Assembly: GCA_937996705.1 (NCBI GenBank)
Contig: CALKUQ010000049.1
Location: 1-22,091, forward strand
DNA: 22,091 bases
Reading direction: 5' to 3'
Source: an uncultured Chlamydiae bacterium
Lineage (GTDB): Bacteria; Chlamydiota; Chlamydiia; Chlamydiales; 2-12-FULL-49-11
The notes below the pieces were generated by a model. It worked only from the letters and a program-made list of their open reading frames with translations. It did not search any database and was not told where the DNA came from. Positions 1 to 5,825 of the stretch are shown in pieces. The number at the start of each line of letters is the position of its first letter. Position 1 is the first letter of the stretch. A program made the translations under genes and the position numbers.

Positions 1-1301
1 CTGGGACGTTATACGGTTTGGATTTTGATATTGAGGGGACAGCTCAATATGATGGTTCTGTTAGCATTCTAATACCAGCCTTAAGAACCATTAAAACTAA
101 TTATCCGAACCTGAAAATTTCAATTACTGTAGCTGTTTTGCCTACAGGTCTTACAAATGCACTTCCTATAGTTCAAGCGATAGCAGATGAAGCAGTTTCA
201 TCAAAGGCCTCTCCTGTTGTCGATCTGTATAATCTTATGACAATGGATTTTGGGGGAAGCTGGGTTAATAGTAATGGTGCTACAGGTGATATGGGCAAGT
301 GGTCAACAGATGCCTTGTCTGCTACCTTAAGTCAAATTAATAAAATTTATGCAATAAATAGTCTGAACCAGATCACTTATGCTAATTTGGGTTGCACTCC
401 GATGATTGGAGTAAATGATTATATAAACGGCAGTTCTCAACAAGAGATTTTTAAAATTGCAGATGCCACCACAGTCTTGAATTTTGCAAATCAGAATAAA
501 CTTGGGTTGATTGCAATGTGGAGCGCCCAAAGAGATAACATATATCAAGCTAGTACAGGAGAAGATAATTGGATAAATCCATATCAGAATGATACTATGT
601 TTACTACAGGAACTAACCCAAATACAGCAAACCCTGCGCCGAGTTCCCCATACCCTTCGAGTGGTTTATACACAGCTATTTTTAATCAAATTTCTCCAGC
701 GCCTGGACCAGCAACAGGAACCTTAGAAATTACGATTGAGGGTCCTGCAGGAATGACCCTTCCTTCAAATTACACAGTTTCTGTTCCGGGATGTTCTCCT
801 TTTGCTTTTACAGCATTAAACACGCAGGTTAGTCAGCCAGTTTCAGTAGGGACCTATAATATCACAGTACCGGGGATCCCAGGGTATACAGCAACAATGC
901 AACCTTCAAATCCTGTTGCAGTTACAGAAAGCCAGACAACCTCTGTAACAATTACGTATGCGGCGAGCACGGCGCCTCCGTGCTTGTATCAAATTGTAGA
1001 GGGAAGTGCAGGGTTGGTTTTGATACTTTCAAGTTCTGGAGAGTCTAAGGTATCCGTTCCATGGACAGCGAAAATTAACTGTTCTACTGGAGCTTGTAGC
1101 AATGCTGCTTTAGCTTGCAGTTCTTTAGGCTCTTTGTCTGAAGCTTCGGATGTTCTGACATTAACAGTTTCAGACACAGCTACCTATTTGGATATTAACT
1201 CAACGAATACGAATGGTATTTTGATTGGGGGGGTAACCGGTGGGGCTGCTGCAATCACATCAGTTTCGGTAGCTGGGTCAACTTGCACTGCTCCGAATTA
1301 G
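1..1301 (+). CDS. GH18 chitinase-like protein, 5' end missing
   Basis: The reading frame is open from the window edge (first full codon at 3), so this is the C-terminal part of a longer gene, about 432 codons visible. It opens with YGLDFDIEG, which fits the GH18 catalytic signature DxxDxDxE: the last two acids before and at the catalytic position (D..D.E) are kept, but the first D is a Y. About 70 codons on is NLMTMDFG, and about 170 codons on MWSAQRD; both resemble the later strands of bacterial GH18 barrels. A Pro/Ser-rich linker (codons about 205-220 from the TTG at 18) leads to a beta-rich module and then a last module with five cysteines. From the family: GH18 enzymes cleave chitin or related N-acetylglucosamine polymers and are usually secreted. 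The signal peptide would lie outside the window. The stop codon lies inside a copy of the miaB tail. Confidence 0.75.
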   Translation, partial: GTLYGLDFDIEGTAQYDGSVSILIPALRTIKTNYPNLKISITVAVLPTGLTNALPIVQAIADEAVSSKASPVVDLYNLMTMDFGGSWVNSNGATGDMGKWSTDALSATLSQINKIYAINSLNQITYANLGCTPMIGVNDYINGSSQQEIFKIADATTVLNFANQNKLGLIAMWSAQRDNIYQASTGEDNWINPYQNDTMFTTGTNPNTANPAPSSPYPSSGLYTAIFNQISPAPGPATGTLEITIEGPAGMTLPSNYTVSVPGCSPFAFTALNTQVSQPVSVGTYNITVPGIPGYTATMQPSNPVAVTESQTTSVTITYAASTAPPCLYQIVEGSAGLVLILSSSGESKVSVPWTAKINCSTGACSNAALACSSLGSLSEASDVLTLTVSDTATYLDINSTNTNGILIGGVTGGAAAITSVSVAGSTCTAPN

Positions 1302-1326
1302 AGTTTGGTGATTGAAGCTGTGGGGG
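1294..1326. repeat. Direct repeat, left copy (miaB 3'-tail duplicate)
   Basis: This 33-bp stretch matches 2371-2403 at 30 of 33 positions, with 24 bp identical in a row (1303-1326 and 2380-2403). The right copy is coding sequence near the end of miaB. Read on the minus strand in the miaB frame, the left copy still gives PHSFNHQTLI and then a different tail, RSSAS and a TGA at 1278-1280. The left copy overlaps the stop codon of the chitinase-like gene. The two copies enclose two hypothetical genes. Confidence 0.85.
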
Positions 1327-1348
1327 CTTAGCTGGCGCGTTTGTAAAT

Positions 1349-1888
1349 CTAAGCGATGGAACAATCGCCAGGAGGGGAGTTTATTCTGGCATCTACTTCG
1401 AATGTAATAGAAAAAAGAGTTTCAATTTCAATAGAAGATGAATAAGGACTAAGGTACCTTGGATCAGGTCGATCATCTGGATTTCTGAGTAATCTTATAT
1501 CTGAACTCATAGAAGGGATTACTGCGCGTATTTCGGAAGATAATAAAAATGCTGTCTCGTTTCTATAAGCTATTCCAGAGGGCCAGTGAAAACAGTATCG
1601 TCTAAAAAAGTGAAGAATATTTTCAATGGTAGCATCTGCTTTTACTCGTATCGTTTGAGGTTGACTTGGGTATTCGCTAGAGCAATAATGAAATCGTGAT
1701 CCAAAATCAAGTAACTTATGCCTAGAATCTTCTGTGATGGGTTCACTACTATCTCGAAATACGGTAACGCCGAGTGTTTCCCACGACTCTTCATCCTGTC
1801 TTCTGATTTCCTCCTGAAATTGATCGAGGATTCGTTTTGCTTCTTCAGGTGCCGGTTCGGCTGGAAGGAGAATTTTTGAGTCTGACAC
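1349..1888 (-). CDS. Hypothetical protein, paralogue of its upstream neighbour
   Basis: A 179-residue protein with no signal peptide or membrane segment that I can see, and no family I recognise. It starts at GTG (1888-1886), whose G is also the last base of the TAG of the upstream gene, so translation is probably coupled. Residues about 80-105 (IRV....TIENILHFFR....HWP) align with the neighbour's segment LRV....TVESVLQFFR....GWP, which suggests the two arose by duplication. The first third is acidic and charged and is absent from the neighbour. The pattern of a beta strand, a helix with LxxFFR and then WP faintly recalls pRiA4b ORF-3-like proteins. I cannot support that beyond a resemblance. 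The gene lies inside the segment bounded by copies of the miaB tail. Confidence 0.65.
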   Translation of the reverse strand: MSDSKILLPAEPAPEEAKRILDQFQEEIRRQDEESWETLGVTVFRDSSEPITEDSRHKLLDFGSRFHYCSSEYPSQPQTIRVKADATIENILHFFRRYCFHWPSGIAYRNETAFLLSSEIRAVIPSMSSDIRLLRNPDDRPDPRYLSPYSSSIEIETLFSITFEVDARINSPPGDCSIA

Positions 1889-2244
1889 TATCGATAGGTT
1901 GAGTCACGGTGCATCCTTAATTCAACAGCAACAACACTTTTTTCTGGTCTGACAAAATCGCTAAATTTTGCCTCTAAGGGAAACCTTTCGACTCTCAACA
2001 ACTTAACTTCACGATCCTCCCATTTTTTGAAAAAAGAGTCATCCCCGTCCATTGCAGGGCGCATTAAATAAGGCCATCCAAGAAAATTCATTCTAAAAAA
2101 TTGGAGTACGCTCTCGACAGTTGAACTTAGGGGCACTCTCAAATAACTCCAACGACGCTCGGTATTAGAGAGGCATGCAAGCAGTAAATGTCCTTCTATT
2201 TTTACACATTCGCTAGGTGTTGTGATTCGTGAGATAGATTCCAT
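1888..2244 (-). CDS. Hypothetical protein, first gene of the paralogous pair
   Basis: A protein of about 118 residues. I prefer the ATG at 2244 (MESISRITTP...) over the upstream ATG at 2268, because an AAAGGAGA ribosome-binding site sits just before 2244 and nothing similar precedes 2268. The core (about residues 35-70) shares the pattern RV....T+E++L.FFR......WP with the following gene. The rest is short and charged, with no signal peptide. It overlaps the next gene by one base (TAGTG). Its function is unknown. On the minus strand it follows miaB after 92 bp. A weak promoter-like TTGAAA, 16-bp spacer, TAAAAA lies in that gap, so the pair may be transcribed independently of miaB. Confidence 0.65.
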   Translation of the reverse strand: MESISRITTPSECVKIEGHLLLACLSNTERRWSYLRVPLSSTVESVLQFFRMNFLGWPYLMRPAMDGDDSFFKKWEDREVKLLRVERFPLEAKFSDFVRPEKSVVAVELRMHRDSTYR

Positions 2245-2336
2245 AGTTCTCCTTTGAAAGAATAACATGGTAGTGAATTATTGATTTTTATTCCAGTATA
2301 TAAACATTTCAAAGATCTCAGAGCGATCTGATTTCT

Positions 2337-3671
2337 CTAACTAGTGGAGTTGGGGGTAGAGTCTGCAGTGCCAATTAAGGTTTGGTGATTGAAGCTGTGG
2401 GGGGTGACCATGGTGAGGGTGCCGATGAGGCTGTCGGGGCCTTCGGTGATCACTTTTTTCCAGCAGCGGGTACGACCTTTGAGCTGGCCGGTTTTCGTTC
2501 GTTTTTCGATGAGAACTTCGACAGGATGTCCGAGCATGGCTGCCCTTTCGGCTGCAGCTTGTTCGTTGTGAAGTGCCATGAGACGTTGGAGGCGGTCTTC
2601 TTTGACCTCTTCGGGAACGTCGTCTTTCCAGCGCATTGCTGGGGTGCCTGCTCGTGAGCTGAAGGAGTAGAGGAAGGCGGTTGAGTAAGGGATTTTTTTA
2701 AACACGTCGTAGGTCTCTAGGAAGTCCTCTTCTGTCTCGGTGGGAAATCCGACGATGATGTCTGTTCCAAGGGAGGCGTTTGGGACGATCTCTTTGAGCA
2801 TAGCTACTTTTTCAAAGTATTCTTGCTTGGTATAGATGCGGTGCATTTTTTTAAGAATTCGGTCGGAGCCTGCTTGTATAGGGAAGTGGACGAATTCGCA
2901 GACTGAAGGGAGGTCACGGATTGCGAGCATGAGCTCTCTTGTAATATCTACTGGGTGGCTTGTGAGAAAGCGGATTCGCTTAATTTCTTTGACTTTATCC
3001 AGTTCGTATAAGAGGTCGTGGAAGAGCATGTGAAACTCTTTATTGTCTTTTCCGTAGCTGTTGACGTTTTGACCGAGAAGGGTAATCTCTTTATACCCCT
3101 TATCTGCAAGGAGTCGAACCTCTTCTAAAATGTCTTTTGGGGGGCGGGAGACCTCTTTTCCTCTTGTGTAGGGGACGACGCAGTAGGTGCAAAACTTGTC
3201 GCAGCCCCGAATAATAGAGACGTGAGCTTTGATGTTGTCTTCTCTCTCTGCTGCTAGGTAGTCAAGATTTTCTTCAAAGGCGCTATCGGTTCTGAGGGTC
3301 TGTTTCCCTGTGTGAATCACATCATTTAATACTTCGTTTAAGTCTGCAATGTTATTTGTTCCGAGTACAAAATCGACGTGAGGTAATTTTTTGAAAATGG
3401 CCTCTTTTTTGGCAATTGCCATGCAGCCGGTCACCCCAATAATTTTTCTTTTGCTTTTGGATCTGCCTAAAAGTCCTAATTTACCCATCACTTTTCTTTC
3501 GGCAAGGTCTCTGATAGAACAGGTATTATAGATTAAAAGATCGGCCATATCCTCTTCGGGGACCCGGTTAAGGCCTCGCTTCATAAGTTGGCCTACCATA
3601 ATATCAGTGTCCAGCTCATTCATCTGGCAGCCGTAGGTCCGAATAAAAAATGTTTTTGGCTCTTCTCTCAT
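2337..3671 (-). CDS. miaB: tRNA-2-methylthio-N6-dimethylallyladenosine synthase MiaB
   Basis: MiaB is a radical-SAM methylthiotransferase that converts i6A37 to ms2i6A37 in tRNAs reading UNN codons. The N-terminal domain has the three auxiliary-cluster cysteines, C15 (YGCQMN), C51 (NTCSIR) and C83 (TGCMA). The radical-SAM motif CxxxCxxC is C157-C161-C164 (GCDKFCTYC). A C-terminal TRAM RNA-binding domain follows at about residues 375-435. Its 444 residues are slightly shorter than E. coli MiaB. The start at 3671 fits the family (short lead before the first cysteine), but no strong ribosome-binding site is visible. The last residues (after NHQT) come from sequence that differs from the duplicated tail at 1278-1326, so this C-terminus may have been replaced when the two downstream genes arrived. 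It is divergent from rplM. Confidence 0.97.
   Translation of the reverse strand: MREEPKTFFIRTYGCQMNELDTDIMVGQLMKRGLNRVPEEDMADLLIYNTCSIRDLAERKVMGKLGLLGRSKSKRKIIGVTGCMAIAKKEAIFKKLPHVDFVLGTNNIADLNEVLNDVIHTGKQTLRTDSAFEENLDYLAAEREDNIKAHVSIIRGCDKFCTYCVVPYTRGKEVSRPPKDILEEVRLLADKGYKEITLLGQNVNSYGKDNKEFHMLFHDLLYELDKVKEIKRIRFLTSHPVDITRELMLAIRDLPSVCEFVHFPIQAGSDRILKKMHRIYTKQEYFEKVAMLKEIVPNASLGTDIIVGFPTETEEDFLETYDVFKKIPYSTAFLYSFSSRAGTPAMRWKDDVPEEVKEDRLQRLMALHNEQAAAERAAMLGHPVEVLIEKRTKTGQLKGRTRCWKKVITEGPDSLIGTLTMVTPHSFNHQTLIGTADSTPNSTS
2371..2403. repeat. Direct repeat, right copy (within the miaB 3' end)
   Basis: This is the partner of the repeat at 1294-1326 (30 of 33 identical). It encodes part of the MiaB C-terminus. 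The copies are 1,077 bp apart in the same orientation, and the two paralogous unknown genes lie between them. Confidence 0.85.
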
Positions 3672-3724
3672 AGGGTAGATAGTGTAGAGGAAATCGAATC
3701 TTTTTTCAACTTAGAATTTTCTGC

Positions 3725-3754
3725 TTGGCAAATATGGGGGTCTCATAGTATGAT
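3725..3754 (+). promoter_or_regulatory. Predicted sigma-70-type promoter of rplM-rpsI
   Basis: TTGGCA (3725-3730), an 18-bp spacer, then TATGAT (3749-3754). Transcription would begin near 3761, giving a leader of about 27 nt that contains the GAAAGGTG ribosome-binding site before rplM. The site lies in the 116-bp gap between the divergent genes miaB and rplM. Confidence 0.55.
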
Positions 3755-3787
3755 CTACCTCAATTTTTAAATGTTGAAAGGTGAACA

Positions 3788-4237
3788 ATGTCAGCGCAAG
3801 GTAAACAGCCAACGAAATTTTTTAAACCCAATCATCAAGAGATGAATTGGTATCTTTTTGATGCAAAAGGGAAGACTCTAGGAAGACTTGCTTCAGAAAT
3901 CGTGAAAGTCCTTAAAGGGAAGCACAAGCCTCAATTTACTCCGAACATGGATTGTGGAGATGGGGTAATTGTAATTAATGCTAAAGAGGTAAAAGTTTCC
4001 GGCTCTAAAGAAGCGCAAAAAGTTTATTTTAGATACTCTGGATATCCTGGTGGGCTTAAAGAAATTCCTTATCGTAGAATGAAAGAGAGACAGCCTGAAA
4101 GAATCATCGAGCTTGCTGTAAAAGGGATGATACCAACAAAAACGCCGCTCGGAAGACAAATGCTAAGAAAACTTCGAGTGTTTGCAGATGGACAACATAA
4201 CATGGTTGCGCAACAGCCAATAGCAGCAGGAAATTAA
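3788..4237 (+). CDS. rplM: 50S ribosomal protein L13
   Basis: L13 is an early-assembly protein of the large ribosomal subunit that binds 23S rRNA. The 149 residues are close to the usual 142-150. Family hallmarks seen are WYLFDAKGKTLGRLAS at about residues 18-33, the segment NMDCGDGVIVINA at 55-67, and the C-terminal run KGMIPTKTPLGRQML followed by LRVFADGQHNM. The ATG at 3788 has a GAAAGGTG ribosome-binding site. It is followed 10 bp later by rpsI, the near-universal bacterial pairing, and both share the promoter at 3725-3754. Confidence 0.98.
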   Translation: MSAQGKQPTKFFKPNHQEMNWYLFDAKGKTLGRLASEIVKVLKGKHKPQFTPNMDCGDGVIVINAKEVKVSGSKEAQKVYFRYSGYPGGLKEIPYRRMKERQPERIIELAVKGMIPTKTPLGRQMLRKLRVFADGQHNMVAQQPIAAGN

Positions 4238-4247
4238 GGGGTCGAAG

Positions 4248-4643
4248 ATGAAAAAAAATGTAAATATTGCTTTAGGAACAGGAAGAAGAAAGACGGCGAT
4301 TGCTAGAATCTACATGAGAAAAGGTGAAGGGAAGATCACAGTTAACGGAAAAGATCTTGAGGCTTACTTTCCTGTTGAACTGCAAAGACAAATTGTAAAA
4401 GCTCCTCTTGTTGTTTGTAACGTAGATGGGATCGATCTTCTTATTAATGTAAGAGGTGGTGGTCTTCAAGGTCAAGCAGTTGCTGTACGTCACGCCCTTT
4501 CAAGAGCGTTAGTAGAAGCTGATGAAGATAGACGCCCTCTTCTTAAAGAGAAAGGGTTTCTAACTCGTGACCCAAGAAAACGTGAGCGTAAAAAATACGG
4601 ACAGCCTGGCGCACGTAAGAGATTCCAATTCTGTAAACGATAA
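4248..4643 (+). CDS. rpsI: 30S ribosomal protein S9
   Basis: S9 is a small-subunit ribosomal protein whose basic C-terminal tail reaches the P-site tRNA. The 131 residues include the family opening ALGTGRRKTAIARIYMRKGEGKITVNG, the middle GGGLQGQAVAVRHALSRALV, and the basic end KKYGQPGARKRFQFCKR. The terminal Lys-Arg is standard. The ribosome-binding site AAGGGG lies just after the rplM stop, so the two genes form one operon. A strong terminator starts 30 bp after the stop. Confidence 0.98.
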   Translation: MKKNVNIALGTGRRKTAIARIYMRKGEGKITVNGKDLEAYFPVELQRQIVKAPLVVCNVDGIDLLINVRGGGLQGQAVAVRHALSRALVEADEDRRPLLKEKGFLTRDPRKRERKKYGQPGARKRFQFCKR

Positions 4644-4673
4644 TTTCGTTTTAGAAGCAGATTTCAAGTATAC

Positions 4674-4704
4674 AAAACCCACCCAAGTTGGTGGGTTTTT
4701 TTAT
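4674..4704 (+). terminator. Intrinsic terminator of rplM-rpsI
   Basis: A perfect 10-bp stem, AAAACCCACC (4674-4683) with GGTGGGTTTT (4690-4699), a 6-nt loop and a T-rich run. It is placed just after rpsI. Confidence 0.9.
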
Positions 4705-4737
4705 TTTTCAACTTTAGCCTCTATTTTCTTTCAATGC

Positions 4738-4847
4738 TTGAGGGTCAGACGTGAAATCCTGAAAAAATCTTAACAAATCGAATTGAGGGGCAAAGATAAA
4801 ATTTCAAAATATTAAGATTTTTTCAGGATTTCACCTCTGACCCCTCA
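4738..4847 (+). repeat. 110-bp palindromic MITE-like element, copy 1
   Basis: Two 36-bp arms (4738-4773 and 4812-4847) form a near-perfect inverted repeat around a 38-bp centre. The arms start TTGAGGGTCAGACGTGAAAT and include an AAAAAA/TTTTTT stretch. The element matches the one at 5120-5229 when that one is inverted, including most of the centre. Where copy 1 has ATCCTG/CAGGAT in its arms, copy 2 has ATCGTG/CACGAT, so both sides of the stem have changed together. No transposase is encoded. It sits just after the rpsI terminator. Confidence 0.85.
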
Positions 4848-4872
4848 GATTATAGAAAGAGTTACCTTAGGT

Positions 4873-5088
4873 GTGATAGGCACGGTTGCTATTACGGCGG
4901 CTTCGGTAACCGTTATTGCTTTAGGTGTTTTAATGAGTGTAACTGGTAGTATTGGTTTTGGGCTTCCCATGGCTGTTGGGGGAATGGCCTTAGGGACTAA
5001 AGTAATTGCAATGATTTGGAATAAAATTTTCCCAGAGCACGGTGGTCTTTTAAAAAAAATAGCAGAATCCAAAGTCGATCTTTCTTAA
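4873..5088 (+). CDS. Small hydrophobic membrane protein or gene remnant
   Basis: A 71-residue ORF from a GTG at 4873, with no convincing ribosome-binding site. Residues 1-52 are almost entirely hydrophobic or small (Gly, Ala, Val, Ile), enough for two membrane helices joined by a short Gly-rich turn. Residues 53-71 form a charged tail (KIFPEHGGLLKKIAESKVDLS). The frame stays open upstream to 4816, running into palindromic element copy 1. It could therefore be the 3' remnant of a longer gene cut by that element, or a short gene carried between the two elements. I recognise no family. The reading frame opposite it on the minus strand looks like a shadow. Confidence 0.4.
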   Translation: MIGTVAITAASVTVIALGVLMSVTGSIGFGLPMAVGGMALGTKVIAMIWNKIFPEHGGLLKKIAESKVDLS

Positions 5089-5119
5089 TTCACCCCGCTC
5101 AGGTAAAAGGTTACCCAGC

Positions 5120-5229
5120 TTGAGGGTCAGACGTGAAATCGTGAAAAAATCTTAATATTTAAAAATTTTATCTTAGATCATCAAGTCGCTTTGTTAAGAT
5201 TTTTTCACGATTTCACGTCTGACCCTCAA
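5120..5229 (-). repeat. 110-bp palindromic MITE-like element, copy 2 (inverted relative to copy 1)
   Basis: The arms at 5120-5155 and 5194-5229 are a perfect 36-bp inverted repeat around a 38-bp centre. The centre, read on the minus strand, aligns with the centre of copy 1 (shared block AAGATAAAATTT), so the two copies lie in opposite orientation. It is 43 bp beyond the stop of the minus-strand operon ending at 5272. As RNA it would form a long hairpin with T-rich stretches, so it may also act as that operon's terminator. Confidence 0.88.
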
Positions 5230-5270
5230 GATTTGTCTGACCCTCAAGATTCGTCTGACCCTCAAGATTT
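5217..5270. repeat. Three tandem 18-bp units extending the element end
   Basis: The unit GTCTGACCCTCAAGATTY occurs at 5217-5234, 5235-5252 and 5253-5270. The first unit overlaps the terminal 13 bp of palindromic element copy 2. The array ends one base before the stop codon of the minus-strand gene at 5272-5811. It looks like repeated duplication of the element's tip. Confidence 0.9.
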
Positions 5271-5271
5271 G

Positions 5272-5811
5272 TTAGTTTTTTATTTGAGAGTAGGGGAATG
5301 AGTTTTTGTAGCTAATAGATCCAAGTTCTGGTTTCTCTTTGCGAAAAAAGAATTTTGGTGGGTTGGTTAGAAGGATATTTGGATTATGGATGGATGTTTT
5401 AGAGGTTACTGTGATTGTTTTGGTGACGGCTTGGTTAGCTTCATTTTGTTCTATTAGATTCGTTTTTGTGATGATTGTAAATTCGACTCTGTTTGGATTT
5501 TCTGGGTTCGTTGCATGAACGATAAGCTTAATTTTTTCAATGTGAGAGTTTGAATGGTTGGTTTGATATTCTTCGGTTGGCAGGCAGGTAATTTCACAGC
5601 CTTGGCCATTAGGAAGGTTGTAGGTTAAATAGTTTCTTTCGAACTGTAAATCATTGGATAGATTGATTGCAAATTCAAGACAATCATCTGTGCCGGTAAA
5701 TTCATAATTTAAATATTGGTCAATCTCAAAGACGGGTTCTTCTGTGGCGTTTAATGTTTGGGGGTGAAAAAAATTTAACAGTGTTATAATTGCAAGACTT
5801 ATATATTTCAT
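5272..5811 (-). CDS. Hypothetical secreted protein
   Basis: 179 residues. The N-terminus MKYISLAIITLLNFFHPQTLNA is a typical signal peptide with likely cleavage before TEEP, so the protein should be periplasmic or exported. The mature part is rich in Asn, Thr and Glu, has predicted beta-strand character (repeated TIITKT and TKTITVTSKT segments), and three cysteines at about 44, 72 and 76. I do not recognise a family. The ATG at 5811 has an AAGGAA ribosome-binding site. It follows the M32 carboxypeptidase stop by only 14 bp and is the last gene of the five-gene minus-strand operon. Its stop codon abuts the tandem 18-bp repeats. Confidence 0.75.
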   Translation of the reverse strand: MKYISLAIITLLNFFHPQTLNATEEPVFEIDQYLNYEFTGTDDCLEFAINLSNDLQFERNYLTYNLPNGQGCEITCLPTEEYQTNHSNSHIEKIKLIVHATNPENPNRVEFTIITKTNLIEQNEANQAVTKTITVTSKTSIHNPNILLTNPPKFFFRKEKPELGSISYKNSFPYSQIKN

Positions 5812-5825
5812 ATAAATTCCTTTTA

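Noticed and set aside
2836..3033. Plus-strand ORFs inside miaB (also 2382-2657)
   Set aside because: They lie wholly within a well-supported gene on the other strand and show no domain or start signal of their own.
4845..5072. 75-codon minus-strand ORF opposite the small membrane ORF
   Set aside because: It mirrors the plus-strand frame, has Pro-rich shadow composition and no ribosome-binding site.
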